DNA of 64,000 nt, taken from positions 279,789,527 through 279,853,526 of the forward strand of contig OX336389.2 of NCBI GenBank assembly GCA_946902985.2, written 5' to 3'. Shown piece after piece: positions 21,794 to 33,036 of the stretch (the first letter of the stretch is position 1; each line of letters opens with the position of its first letter). The DNA is from Meconema thalassinum. Its lineage: Eukaryota; Arthropoda; Insecta; Orthoptera; Tettigoniidae. Both the position numbers and the translations under genes were made by a program. Below the pieces are notes generated by a model. That model searched no databases, was not told the origin of the DNA, and saw only the letters and a program-made list of their open reading frames with translations.

Positions 21794-22318
21794 GTCGCTT
21801 CCGTAGCGTAGCGGTCGGCATGGTTAGCTGCCGCCCCGGAGGTCCTGGGTTCGATTCCCGGCTCTGCCACGAAATTTGAAAAGTGGTATGATGACTGGAA
21901 CGGGGTCTACTCAGCCTCGGGTGGCCCAAATGAGTAGAGGGGGTTCGATTCCCACCTCAGCCATCCTCGGAGTGGTTTTCCGTGGTTTCCCACTTCGTCT
22001 TCGGGCAAATGCCGGGATGGTACCTACTGTAAGGCCACGGCCACCTCCTTCCCTCTTCCTAGCCTATCCATCCCAATCTTCCATCCCTTCCCATCCCTCA
22101 TGAGGCCCCTGTTCGCTTTGCAGGTGAGGCCGCCTGGGCGAAGTGCTGATCACACCTCCCCAGTTGTATCCCTCCCTACCAGATGTTCCAAGCTCCAGGA
22201 CACTGCCCATAGAGGCGGTAGTGGTGAATTCCCTCGCTGAGTCCGTGGGAACCACCAACCTAGAGGGTAAATTGACTAAATAAAATAAAATAAAATAAAA
22301 ATAAAATAAATAAAAAAA
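21792..22318 (+). repeat. SINE S6 (about 525 bp, longer S1 relative)
   Basis: tRNA-like head CGCTTCCGTAGCGTAGCGGT, B box GGTTCGATTCCCGG, second box GGTTCGATTCCCACCTCAG, then a distinct 3' half (CCTGTTCGCTTTGCAGGTGA, CCGTGGGAACCACCAACCTA) and an (AAAT)n tail at 22277-22318. The S1-like first half and unique second half suggest a composite family. Confidence 0.75.
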
Positions 22319-22324
22319 ATAACA

Positions 22325-23095
22325 GGTGGCCAACAGACGGGTTGACGGACAGGTGCGACTGAAATCAAATAAAGAAGTATACAGCAAGATGGAACCGATA
22401 ACAACAACAATTAGAAAGCGAAGATTGCTGTTTTATGGGCACATCTTACGTATGAATAATGACCGGCTCTCAAAGAAAATCGGGATTTTTCTTAAACCAA
22501 TATCTCCAAGTTGAAATGGTTCCAAGAGTGTGAGAAAGATATGAGACAGATGGGCATTGGAAATGAAAATCCACAGCTCTTTTTCCAGTCGACCGACCGG
22601 GCCAGGGATGGCATGAATGAAGACCCCATCTAGCGGCGAGGATATAAACTGTGCCGGCTGCCGAAGCCTGTCGCACTCCTCTGAGGCAATGATTACATGA
22701 ATGACAAATGAAATGATAGTGGAGAGTGTTGCTGGAATGAATTTTTACAGGAAAATCCGGAGTACCCGGAGAAAAACCTGCCTTCCTCCGTTTTGTCCAG
22801 GACAGATCTCACATGGAGTGACCGGGATTTGAACCACGGACCCAGCGGTGAGAGGCTGGCGTGCTGCCACCCAAGCCACGGAGGCTAGGTGGGCATTACG
22901 GAGGATAAAATCAAAGACAGGAATAGTTTCAGAAGTATAGTGAAAAGCTAACAGGGTTTTATGGTGGAGGCAGAACCCAGAAGACGGAGAGGCCCTTTAA
23001 CAGAAGAGCGGAGGAATAAACTGATAGATGGGCTCAAGAGATACTGGCAAGATGTCAAAGCCGGCAGACGAACAAGATGCAGACACTGAAATGAG
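22325..23095 (+). pseudogene. Non-LTR retrotransposon (LINE) pol C-terminal remnant, split by a SINE
   Basis: The first part reads RKRRLLFYGHILRMNNDRLS. The second part, after the SINE, reads GITEDKIKDRNSF and RRNKLIDGLKRYWQDVKAG, then a stop. Such GH(I/L)xRM and terminal KRYW blocks are familiar from the ends of LINE pol proteins. Stops and phase changes break it. The two parts join cleanly when the SINE at 22559-22889 is removed at its duplication TGGGCATT. The LINE clade is not determined. Confidence 0.6.
22559..22889 (-). repeat. SINE S3 inserted in the LINE remnant
   Basis: The tRNA-like head is on the minus strand at 22889-22800 (GCCTCCGTGGCTTGGGTGGC, B-box-like GGTTCAAATCCCGG). The distal module contains CCATCTAGCGGCGAGGATAT on the plus strand. 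Exact duplication TGGGCATT at 22551-22558 and 22890-22897. Confidence 0.8.
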
Positions 23096-23135
23096 AGTGG
23101 TTGTTAACACACAGTACATAGAGGCTGAAGTCGAC

Positions 23136-23141
23136 GGTTAA

Positions 23142-23194
<53 letters not shown>
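23136..23194. repeat. (AAT)n microsatellite
   Basis: About 19 AAT units abutting the Helitron-like end at 23195. Confidence 0.95.
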
Positions 23195-23195
<1 letters not shown>

Positions 23196-23480
23196 TAGGG
23201 GATCAGTACGAGATTTCTCGCATGTGTATGGACCACCCGTCCAGTTTTATTGATTTACGGGCTCGACGCGACACAGTTCTGCCAGGGGCTATCGTCTTGT
23301 TTATTTGTTTATAAGCACTTTATATACAAAAAATATATTTCCATTGACTTTTCATGAAATGCAAGATTTTCCCTGTACTATTGAGACGATTTGGAAGATT
23401 TTGGTACAAACCACAGCTTCCAACTCCCACTGGTTTAGGAACTTGAGTTTTGTGAAATATACACCTTAGCGTATTATGTA
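23195..23480 (-). mobile_element. Helitron-like 3' end, minus orientation
   Basis: On the minus strand the sequence finishes with a hairpin (GCGAGAAATCTCGT) and then CTAG followed by T, the Helitron 3' signature. About 230 bp upstream are colinear with the inverted copy at 24325-24613 (TGCCAGGGGCTATCGT, CAAACCAC blocks). The 5' end is not fixed. Confidence 0.55.
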
Positions 23481-24166
23481 ATACGATAATATTTGATTTC
23501 AAATGTGAAATTTACAGTATGTTTTAAATATTTAGTGTGACGTCATATTTCATCATTTGACAACTTCTGGTGAGAGGAAGTGGAATATCCTGGTTGCATG
23601 GGAAAGGATATGAAATCGAACTGAATCAACACATTCTAGAAGGTGTTGACTGAACACTACGAGAGGGAAAGGAAATAGTCAATTGTGAATTTCCGTTCGT
23701 ATGAAGTAGGAGAGTATGAAACGCACTGAGATGTGGCTAGTATCTTCTTCCGTCGTATGACAAATCGGATGTGAAACGTGCTATCATTGGTTAATGACTG
23801 ACATGATGAAGTGCAATGAGATGTTGTGTCGTATTTTCTGGAGTACTACAACGTGTCATAATTCTGTAATTTTCCCATCCGGCAAGTCATATGAACTGGT
23901 GAGTGAGTGGTGCGAGCAAGGCACAGTGATTCACATTCAGTCGAATGTTCCTACAGTGGGGAAATAAGTTGCAAAGATAGCATATACGGTATATTTGTTG
24001 GGGGATATGAGCAGTGGCGTAACTAGGATTTGCTTCTTGAGGGGGATGAGTGGAGTCAAATCTGAAATAATAAGCTCTGAAGACAATAATTACAGTACTA
24101 CAACGTAGTAACCCTGAACACAATTTCTTCTCCGAATGTTTTATTCAATAAGACTTCCATATCAGA
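23481..24166. other. Unassigned interval between two inverted Helitron-like copies
   Basis: No frame with a domain and no repeat recognised. It contains two partly similar segments with AAGTAGGAGAGTATGAAACG-like words but no clear structure. Confidence 0.35.
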
Positions 24167-24324
24167 CCACCTCGTGGTGAAGTTGCTAGCATTCTTGTTC
24201 ATGGCTGTCACTGCTGAGGTTCGGGTTCGATTCTTGGCTCTGACAAGCAATTTCATTCATGTCTGGGGGCTGGAAAGGGGTACACTCAACCTCGTGAGGC
24301 AGAACTGAGAAAAGGTGGGTTCGA
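24167..24324 (+). repeat. SINE S1, 3'-truncated
   Basis: Head with B box GGTTCGATTCTTGG near 24222. It continues to the second box GGTTCGA and stops exactly where the Helitron-like copy begins. Confidence 0.7.
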
Positions 24325-24613
24325 TCATTATCTTATTATAATAGGCTCCTAAACCAGAGTGAGTTTGAGGTGTGGTTTGTACCAAAATATTCCAAATCGT
24401 CTCCATAGTACAGGAAAAATCTTGCATTTCTTGAAAAGTCAACGGAAATACATTTATTTGTTTATAAAATTCTTTTAAACAAATAAACAAAACGATAGCC
24501 CCTGGCAGAACTGTGTCACGTACAGCCCACATAGCACTAGAGCTGGGCGGGTAGTCTGTACACATGGGGCGCACACAACCCATTATGCGAGAGTTCTCGC
24601 ACGGGTCCGCTAG
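24325..24613 (+). mobile_element. Short Helitron-like element (289 bp)
   Basis: Starts TC after A and ends with hairpin GCGAGAGTTCTCGC, a 9-base spacer and CTAG followed by T. No terminal inverted repeats and no target duplication, as expected for Helitrons. It is the inverted partner of 23195-23480. Confidence 0.55.
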
Positions 24614-24676
24614 TTTTCATCATTATTATAATTATTATTGTTATTATTATTATTATTATTATTATCATTATTATTT
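24614..24676. repeat. (ATT)n microsatellite
   Basis: Imperfect ATT units directly following the Helitron-like end. Confidence 0.9.
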
Positions 24677-25024
24677 ACCATACATCATATAAGAAGTATG
24701 GAAGACGTAACTTAGTGAAAAAGGACAAGCTCCACGTACATAATTTATGCCACACTTGCATCCATATCTATACTAAAAGCTGAAGAGTTTGTGTGTTTGT
24801 GTTTGTGTGTTTAAACGCGCTAATCTCTGGAACTACCAGTCCGATTCAAAAAAAAATCTTTTTTTTATGTGATAGCCATATTCAAGAAGAGTAGTTTAGG
24901 CTATGTAGCATTAGATTATGCCTCTCAGGTAACCTTAAAGATTGATATTTGTTCAGTAAGTCGGTAGAACAAGCGCTCACGAACAGCTCTATCCGCATGC
25001 GCTGCCGTTATGGTTAGTGATACG

Positions 25025-25893
25025 TACACCGTTTCACCGATCTGAACCAAACTTTGTATACTTACCCTTTGGAACCCTGCGAGTAATACTGTCTACGTGA
25101 AATTCATGAAAGACCAGCCTATTCCCTGCATTTAGGCCCTTTAGCACAAATCTACACCTTTTCCCCGATCTGAACCAAAATTTGCATGCCTACCCATTGG
25201 AACCCTGCGAGTGACACTGTTTACATGAAATTTCGGATAGACCATTCCATTCCCTGCATTTAGGCCCTTTGGCACAAATCTACACCGTTTCACCAATCTG
25301 AACCAAAATTTGTATACTTACCCTTTGGAACCCTGCGAGTAACACAGTTTGCATGAAATTTCGGACAGACCACTCCATTCCCTGCATTTTGGCCCTTTGG
25401 CACAAATCTACACCGTTTCACCGATCTGAATCAACATTTGTATACTCACCCTTCGAAACCCTGCGAGTAAGACTGTCTGCATGAAATTTTGGACACACCA
25501 CTCCATTTCCTGTAATTAGGCCCTTTGGCCCAAATATACTCCGTTTCACCGATCTGAACCAAATTTTACATACTTTGGAACCCGACGAGTAACACTGCTT
25601 GAAATTTCGGACCGACCACTCTATTCCCTGCATTTAGGTCCTTTGGCACAAATCTACAACGTTTCACCATTCTGAACCACATTTTGTATACTTACCCTTT
25701 GGAACCCTGCGGGTGACACTGTCCACTTTAAATTTTGGACAGACCACGCCGATGCCTGTATTTAGGCTCTTTATCACAAATCTACACCGTTTCTCCTAAT
25801 TGCACGAAAGTTTACATACACTTTGAAACCCTGCTGGTTACACTGTCTAGGCCTACTTGATATTTTGGACAACGCTCTCCATTCCCTACATTT
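25025..25893. repeat. 128-bp tandem array, about 6.8 copies
   Basis: Units start TACACCGTTTCACCGATCTG at about 25025, 25153, 25281, 25409, 25537, 25655 and 25783. All spacings are 128 bp except one of 118 bp. The unit also has CTTTGGAACCCTGCGAGTAA and CATTTAGGCCCTTT. Confidence 0.93.
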
Positions 25894-26534
25894 TGAATAA
25901 CAGACAAAATGAACTTGAAAATCGCGTATTAAGGCGTATTCATGTCCGTAGTAGTGTACTGTAACTGTAAGAGTATTTTAATAAGTCTATTGTTGACGGG
26001 CATCTCGGGCTGCATCACGTCACCCCTACCAGTGTTCTGGTGCAGAATTGCGAAAATAGTTGCATCTTGCGCTGTTTATAAGTTGCAGTCACGGGGAGTA
26101 ATTAGTGCAAAAAGATTTCTTAGGCCCCTTAAAACAGTTATCATCATGAAAATATTATGCCTCTGTTTAAGTGCAATGGTGTTGGTGCAGTACTTTGAGG
26201 TTACCAGCTGCAATAAGCGTTGGTGCTTTCAAATTTACCTTCATTTATTCCGAACCTTATCATTGAGCGCTATGAGTGGCGATAAATGATACTATTGCTA
26301 CCTCAGTAGCTCGGGACAGCCAAAGTTTTTCTAAGTGTTCTGATTATTTTCCTACGGCGCTTTGCGACAAAAGACGACACTCTTGGTCTCTACATTTCTA
26401 ACAGCCAATGAGATATAGGCCCTAGGCGGTGCTACTGACTCCTCTTTCCAATATTTATTTTTTAATTTGTTTGTAAATTACATGTGTCAGTGCTGTAGTT
26501 ATTAAATCGTTGTTTCCCTATTCATAATTATCAT
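25894..26534. other. Helitron interior without recognised gene
   Basis: A 115-codon plus frame (25942-26289) shows no domain and no conservation evidence. Nothing else is recognised. Confidence 0.35.
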
Positions 26535-27371
26535 TAGGGCTCGGATTTTTAGGTGCTAAAAATCGGGAAAATATGTATTTTTTATGTATTAAAAATACCT
26601 GAAATATGTGACAAAAAGTAAAAATATTTAATTATAATTTAGTTTATTAATGTGAATATAAACAATATGCAGTACCCATGAATGCAATTTATTCTATGCC
26701 TCACTGACTACTGAAGCATTACAATACACAACGAGATACATCTTCAGCTTGTCCATCACAAATGACCGATGATTATCGCGGAAGACTTATTCTGAAGGCG
26801 CAAAACTGTGGCTATAAGTTTCTTGCACTTGAGGTATTGTATAACTTGAGATCGCTGTTCAGCCTTGATTGCATTCCCACATGGTTGGCAGAACAGAACG
26901 CCTCCATCAGGAGAAAAAATTATCTTTAAATTCTGCAACAGACGATATCTTGTAGTTGTTTTCAATTTAGGCATCGCAGAACTGCCTTACACTGAAATGA
27001 ACTGCATGTGAGTGACACTGGTTCCAGGTAGCTGGGAGAGGTCTAGCACGTGGTGCAATATAGCTATGGACAAGGAAATCTCCGGCTTCCACAGTGAGTG
27101 GCACGGGGCGACAAGTTAAGAATAATAGTTGCAAGCTGACATACGCTCTGCATGAAGATTAGATAGCTCACAGGTTCTTCCCCGTTAAAATAACCCAGAA
27201 CAAAAATGCAATAAACTGAAAGAACTAGCATACTGATTTTTAAAATGTAAATATTATGTCTTTTTATGTGCTAATAAGTGAAACACAGGAATTTATGTAT
27301 TTATAGAAAAAAACGCTTAAAATTTGTATTTGCATAGAAAAATATTTATTTACCTAAAAATCCTAGCCCTA
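26535..27371. mobile_element. Non-autonomous hAT transposon, 837 bp
   Basis: Inverted ends are TAGGGCTCGGATTTTTAGGT on the left and, as complement, TAGGGCTAGGATTTTTAGGT on the right. Exact 8-bp duplication ATTATCAT at 26527-26534 and 27372-27379. It keeps an N-terminal transposase remnant on the minus strand. It shares the TAGGGCT.GGAT terminus with the element at 17538-18386. Confidence 0.85.
26756..26974 (-). pseudogene. Remnant of hAT transposase N-terminal zinc finger
   Basis: Seventy-two codons from ATG 26974: MPKLKTTTRYRLLQN, then GGVLFCQPCGNAIKAEQRSQ. The LFCxxC and following basic helix resemble the BED-type finger that opens hAT transposases. The paired histidines are lost (QYLKCKK). 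No catalytic domain is present. Confidence 0.5.
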
Positions 27372-27442
27372 ATTATCATTATTATCATTGCGGGAAAATG
27401 ACGCGAATGTTACGTCCATTATACTGTACTACTTATCACCCC

Positions 27443-27480
27443 CACTACCACCACTACCACCACTGCCACCACCACCACCA
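27443..27480. repeat. (CCACTA)n/(CCA)n microsatellite
   Basis: Imperfect CCACTACCA units near the Helitron 3' end. Confidence 0.85.
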
Positions 27481-27607
27481 CGAAAAGTTATATTTTTCAA
27501 ATATTTTTTTCTGTTAGTTTGAGTATCTTGTGCCAGTTCTGTAGTAGTATTCATTATCATCCATAAAACAAAGAAATCCGCCGGGCGAAGTCGGGCACTA
27601 CTGCTAG

Positions 27608-28099
27608 TTGTTCATATTTACAGTGCCGTATGTAGACTTAACTACAACAAGAAAAGCACCAATGGAGAAATAAGGCCATTAATTATGTAGACCAGCCTTC
27701 TAAAATTATTATTTTTAGTGCGTACAATGGAACACATTGATTAATAATGAAAGTCCGGAATCGAACCCAGAACCTCTGAGATGACAGCTGAGAATGCTAG
27801 ACACTGCGCCACGCAGTGGTCTGTAAAACAAAGTTAGAGTCTTGTATTATCTATTTCAATATTTCTCATGTACTGGTCAATTACCATTATCTATACAGGA
27901 ATATTATACTGAGAATTAGTACTAAAACTTGCAATGAAACAGAACAATCAGTGCGATTTTTAGTATATTTTTAAATTGCTTATACTCCCAGCTCAGCTTA
28001 ACCCACGGACTCTGCGAAGGATCATTCCTCTACTGTCACAAGGACGGTGTCTGGGAGCTGAACATACTTTGTCAACAGATACAACTGCGGATGGTGACA
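27608..28099. other. Mostly unassigned; holds an isolated SINE S1 head (minus) at 27745-27828
   Basis: GGAATCGAACCCAGAACCTC and the complement of GGCTAGCATTC-like bases give an S1 tRNA-like head on the minus strand, with no body. The rest is not recognised. Confidence 0.45.
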
Positions 28100-28700
28100 G
28101 GTGATCGCTAACTTGGATCAGGGAAGGGAGTGGGATGGAGGTCGGAGTCGGCGGTGGACCTGTTGAGAAGAACTGTCTCAGCATTTGCCTGGAATTGAAA
28201 ATGGGAAACCACGGAAAACCATTTTCAGGACGGCCGAGGTAGCGTACGAACCCTCTCGGCCACCGCGGCCGGTATACGTATAGAATATTGTAAGAGGAGT
28301 TGCCACACGTGGGATGCCTGCTTAGCGTGGTGAGAATGATGACGTTACAAGGAAGGAAGGAAGGAAGGAAGGAAGGAAGGAAGGAAGATTGTAGTTTTAC
28401 CTGACCGTGAATCTTGTGATTATGAGCCACGGGACCTCCTTTTTACGTGGAATCTGAACCACAGGACATGGCATTTCACTTCGAAAATCTCACATGCATT
28501 GACCGGGAATCGAACCCCGTCCACCTTGGTGAGAGGCCAACAGCTTGACCGCTGCACCGCCACACCCCCGTTACAAGCACCCAGTCCCCTAGCCAGAGGA
28601 ATTAACTGACGGAGATTAAAATCCGCAAAAACAGGATGAGAATCGAACCCGAAACCCTTCGGGTGAAAGCATAGCTGGCTTGCAACTTAAACACAGGGTT
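28100..28700 (-). repeat. S2-like SINE (28100-28285) and a second tRNA-like SINE (28286-28690)
   Basis: The first has the S2 body complement (CAGCATTTGCCTGGAATTGA, CACGGAAAACCATTTTCAGG) and a head ending GGCCACCGCGGCC. The second ends in a tRNA-like head (GAATCGAACCCGAAACCCTT) near 28640-28685 and is interrupted by SINE S4. Confidence 0.55.
28352..28568 (-). repeat. SINE S4, full length
   Basis: On the minus strand: head GGGTGTGGCGGTGCAGCGGT, B box GGTTCGATTCCCGG, body GGTCCCGTGGCTCATAATCA, tail (CTTC)n at 28387-28352. Exact duplication CGTTACAAG at 28343-28351 and 28569-28577. Confidence 0.88.
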
Positions 28701-28864
28701 GGAAACTCACAGAATGATGTAATCGCTGAAAACCCCTGGTATTACCAAATACAGTGTAGCTTAGATAAGTTTTAGGTAATGAGCTGAGCGGTGAACTAAT
28801 GCCACATCTCTCCGAGTCTCATCTAGAGCTGTCGAGGTCGTGATTCCATCAAGTGCATAAACGG

Positions 28865-29100
28865 CCTGCCTCGTTGCGTAGTTACTAGCATCCTTGGCTG
28901 TCATCACGGAGGCCCTGGTTCGATTCCCCGCTCTGCCAATAAATTTAATTCTGATCTGAGGGCTGGAACGGGCAATGTGTGTTCTTGCGTTGACCTCGTC
29001 GATAAGTCGTCCGTTATTGACTATTCCTTTCTTTCTCTCGCTAATACTGACACGAAATTAATACAGGTTATCAAACAAATCCTACACACCCTCCCAAGTA
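28865..29100 (+). repeat. SINE S1, left part of a copy interrupted by a DNA transposon
   Basis: Head (GCCTCGTTGCGTAGTTACTA, GGTTCGATTCC) and tail (GGTTATCAAACAAATCC, then ACACCCTCCCAAG) are S1, but 28976-29065 between them is replaced by sequence that matches, in complement, the RTE-like fragment at 38470-38580. It stops at the TA where the transposon begins. About 45 bp after the transposon (36282-36325) resemble the missing S1 end. Confidence 0.6.
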
Positions 29101-29718
29101 GGGTAAAGTTAAGTAACTCCGTGATGCTAAGTTTTTTTTGTTACTATTCCAGAAATTTTAGATTTCAGTTATTTCGATTCGTTTCATGTTTAAGAGGGAT
29201 ACCCTACGGAACATTTCTGGCATATATCTTACAAATATTCATAAGTTATTTCGAGGTATTAACTAACAAAATCCGGTAGTAGAAGTAGGTAACGCCGTGA
29301 TATTCAAGTTACTCCGTGGTAGTGTTCAAGTTACTCCGTGATAGCATGGTGCTCACCATTCAGTGTACTTTTTAATCGTGAAAACTAATGTTTAATGTAA
29401 CAAAAGTGTTCAAATTGTATGTAGATTATACGTTTTTATTACCCCATATTGCCAATATTGAAACAATTCACTGCACATTTTTTAAAAGAAAAAACACATT
29501 CTATTAAAAATATTCCATTAAACATATCTTAAGTCTCCTTAGTCACTATCAGATTCCTCACACCTATCACACATAAAATAGACATTATCGGCACCAGACA
29601 TTACAAAACTGATAATCAATCCATTCGGCACCATTCTTCCTCTTGGTGTCATCCACCAGGGGAGCCACCTCATGCACCACAACCATCATCGTCATTGTTC
29701 TGGGATCTGGAATTAGGC

Positions 29719-29985
29719 TTAGGCCGATCTATTGTGTCTATCTTGACACATTATCTTCACTTCAAATTCAGGTGACACAACGAGTGGCTTTTCAATTTTT
29801 GCAAGGTTTGCATTTCCTGGATCTGCAGAATATTTTGTGCAATAATCCTTTAGTGCACTCCAAGGGTTATTAAAATGCCTACTGGCCTTGTATACTGACC
29901 ATCCTTCTACCTTCATCGACCTCAATGCCTCTTTAAGTATTTCAGCTATGTAGGAGAGCGCCTCTATATTCCGTTTTGGCGCCAT
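29719..29985 (-). pseudogene. Pipsqueak-type HTH fragment of a pogo/Tigger-like transposase
   Basis: Eighty-eight codons from ATG 29985. ILKEALRSMKVEGWSVYKAS, RHFNNPWSALKDY is the DNA-binding HTH seen at the N-terminus of pogo/Tigger transposases and related proteins. No DDE domain follows before the transposon end. It probably bound the terminal repeats of its own element. A host-gene origin is less likely because it lies inside TA-flanked inverted repeats. Confidence 0.6.
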
Positions 29986-30140
29986 TTCAGCGTTTAACCT
30001 AAGAAAAACGTGCTTATTGCTAAGCTCACACTGGTAGGTTATTACTGAGTACTAACCCTACCTAAGGGAAGATGATGAGAGAGAAAAGGAGGTGGCTTTA
30101 GGAGTGGAAACAAGTATCGGTAGAAAGGAAGAGAATCCAC

Positions 30141-33036
30141 TGGGTAGGTTTTAGCTTCGGATTAACACTACCCCAGGGATAATGAAAATGAAGAAACAAG
30201 GAAGTGGGTTTCGGTGTGGAGAACAAGAATGGGTAGATAGGAAGAGAATCCACCATAAAATTACAATTAGTAAAGTAGAACGAAAAATCCACTGTACAAA
30301 TTCTAAGAGGAACCTAACTCCAGCGGGGGCCCGGCTCAGACAAGCGGAGAGCGTAGCGTTAATTGAGGTTGCCTGCAAGCGCTCGGCGATCGCACTTTCC
30401 CTTCCGAGCCTATATTTCCTTATTATGGGGTAGGGTAGTAGTCTGGCAGAACAAAGTGTGTTAAGGAACACATATTTAAAGTTTCTCCTTTCAAGGGAGT
30501 TAGATTTAACCAAATGTTTGGTAAAACTGAAATAGTTTGAATTCGACGTGTTAATTTGGTTCGTGGAACTGTTGGGTCTCTAGCGAATGACCGAGTACCA
30601 TCAAGAGGGTAGCAATGAAGCAGTTATGATGCTTTTGGAAATAATTTTACTGGTTTCTTTGAAGATTGTGGAAAAAATTGATTGTTGCACTTGAGAATAG
30701 CTAAGCTTTTACCCAGCAAAGTGCCGACTAAAAGTTTAGACCAGAAGAAAAACTTAAAATTTTGAAAACAAACCATAAGTTATAGAGAAAATCTCAACAA
30801 GCAGGAAGCTTTCGGAGCTAGCTTTACTTGCCTTACTGGCTCATTAGAATTAGCTATGAAAGCTAAGAACAACTTTGACATTGTTTTTACGGAGAGTTTT
30901 TGTTCAAATGCAACGAATAGTGAGAATCTTATTAAATGGATACTTGATTTTCTTAAAGAGGGCATAAGCCTATGGGAAGAGTCAGGGAAAATAGGGCCCT
31001 GCCCAATCGTTATTCTATGGAAAAGGATTAAGCGAAAAAGTAATATGGTTTTATTTTACAATAAAAAGGAGTTGACGTAACAAACCATATAAAGTTGATT
31101 TAGATTTAAATTAATAACAATAAGTAGTTTTAAGACTTAATGCTAACAAATTGGAAATTTTTGACAATGTTAAATGGGACGCAAGTTTAAAACTTGCTTC
31201 GAGCACCAAATTTGAATAAGATTTCAAAAGTTGTGCTAAAAATTGAAAACTTTAACGTTTATAACAAAGATTACAAATAATTAAAGCCTTAGTAATTATA
31301 TCAGGTACAAGGTGAGCACTTTTGAATTCCTATTGGAAATCTTAAAGGCTATAAAAATTACAACAAAGAAAAGAGAAAATAAAGAAGGAGTTTCTATAAC
31401 TTCATGTATTTATACAGTAATTGCGACCGTGATATATCAAAATAGGACAGGTGAAGCCTGAAGAAAAAATTACTTGACTCAATTATGAGTAGAAAAATTA
31501 GAATTCCCCCATTTAAAAAGGGAAAAGAATTAGAATGTGTACTTGCCTCAGATTTATACAGAAGTTAATCCGTGAAATGCGAAACAAAATTGCGAGGGAA
31601 CTTGTTATCAAGTGACACCTCGTTGAAAGAGACCTAAATTTATAATGTAATTATATTATGTTAGTAGGGTATTTGAGAGGAGGAAAATAGGAGGTTTAGG
31701 AAAATGTCTTGGCCATATTTATTGTTCTCGTTCGAACGCGACACGGATGGTGGTTGAACGGGCACTGTTTTGCACTATAGTCAGTTAAAAAGTTCACTAT
31801 TGCAGCACGAAAAGTTCATGAGGAGAAAGGTTATTGCAATTATGTAAATCACTAGTTGAATTTTAGCTTGAGAGAGTTTATTGCGTTGTGACGTTTATAG
31901 GTTGTAGTTGAATGCGGCGGAAAATTTCCCGCGAAGGAAGACAAATTATGTGTTGATCAGCGGTTTTTATAAAGAAAATTCCTTAGTTAGGAAAAGTATT
32001 CCCATATGTGAGTGGAAAATATTCGAAGGTTTAGCTTGTAGATAGATCGTTTGACATAGAAAATTCCAGAACAATGATGTCTGTTGAGTTGGGCAAGAAA
32101 AATCCCTCGACGGAAAGCTAATTTTTATAGACAGTGGGTATTTTGAAAATATCCCTCGATGTGAGATAGTATCTCAGATAATTTGTACAAGAAGTACTGT
32201 TTCATTTTAGAGAAATAGCTGAAGTAGCCATAACTTGATCAGGAAGAGCTTTTGAAGGCAGTTATTTCTGAACATTTAGCGATTCCACACACTGTCTATA
32301 AAATTGGATTAAAAAGCTATAAGCTATTTAAAACCCTTTAAAATATGGTGAAGACCATTGAAGTTTGTACTTAGCTCATTTTGATGAAAGGCGATGGTTC
32401 CTCGGTGACGGTTGATTTTAAAGTTCAAACATGGCGTCTGATTTAAAAAGTTTGTCTCTCGAGTAGAGGAGACGAGCTCGTGTAGAGCTTCAACTGTATG
32501 TGTTGACGTCAGACACAGAAGTAAGAACGATGAAGAGGACGAGACCTCCTGAAGCCTTGCCGGCTTAACAACAAGTAGAGAGAGAACGAACGGAGCAACG
32601 CGCGGAGGGGCGAGAGACACCGCACACGTCAGAGGTAGGCGGGCGAGGGGAGCGGGTAGGGGAAGGGAACAAAGAGTTTATACAAACATGGGAAACATTA
32701 TAAATACAAAATCTCTCATGTAAGTAATGCCTCTTCACGGAGTAGTTGGATGGCGATGATGACGAAACCTGGTGTGTTGATGAGGAAGTCTTCTGAACTT
32801 GAGGCAATGGAAGGACTTCAGAAGGCAGCTGCAAGGCGTTGCCAGGCTGGTTCCACAGAATATGTGCTTCTGGAACAAACTTACACAAAAAGTAAACAAG
32901 TGTGCGGGGTAAACAGGATGTAATAGTTCGATGTTGGTGTCTGAGGGAAGGAAATCGAAATAAATGAATTGATATAAAATAATAAAGAGCAGCAAAAGCT
33001 AACTCTGCCTTACCGTGTGTTTCGAGAAATACACCA
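30141..33036 (-). repeat. Solo LTR B (2896 bp), nested in LTR C
   Basis: Ends TGGGTAGG (30141) and AAATACACCA (33036). Exact 5-bp duplication TCCAC at 30136-30140 and 33037-33041. Same family as LTR A (8290-11187; 2898 bp) but clearly diverged from LTR C (roughly 70-75% identity in sampled stretches by eye), so B and C are not partners of one element. Several frames inside (for example 32565-33083) are incidental. Confidence 0.88.

Larger units (their letters stand above)
24777..27607 (+). mobile_element. Candidate non-autonomous Helitron (2.8 kb)
   Basis: The 5' end is TCTATACTAAAAGCTGAAGA preceded by A, a start familiar from insect Helitrons. The 3' end shows a CCGGGCGAAGTCGG-type hairpin, then CTAG followed by T at 27604-27608. 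Inside are a 128-bp tandem array (25025-25893) and a hAT insertion (26535-27371). No Rep or helicase motif is seen, so it depends on enzymes supplied in trans. That both ends belong to one insertion is inferred from their orientation and the A/T flanks. Confidence 0.55.

Noticed and set aside
21629..21929. Poly-Asn and poly-Tyr proteins (also at 46178-46408)
   Set aside because: Produced by (AAT)n microsatellites.
22064..22387. A 107-codon minus frame in SINE S6
   Set aside because: Lies within the SINE 3' half and its AAAT tail; no independent support.
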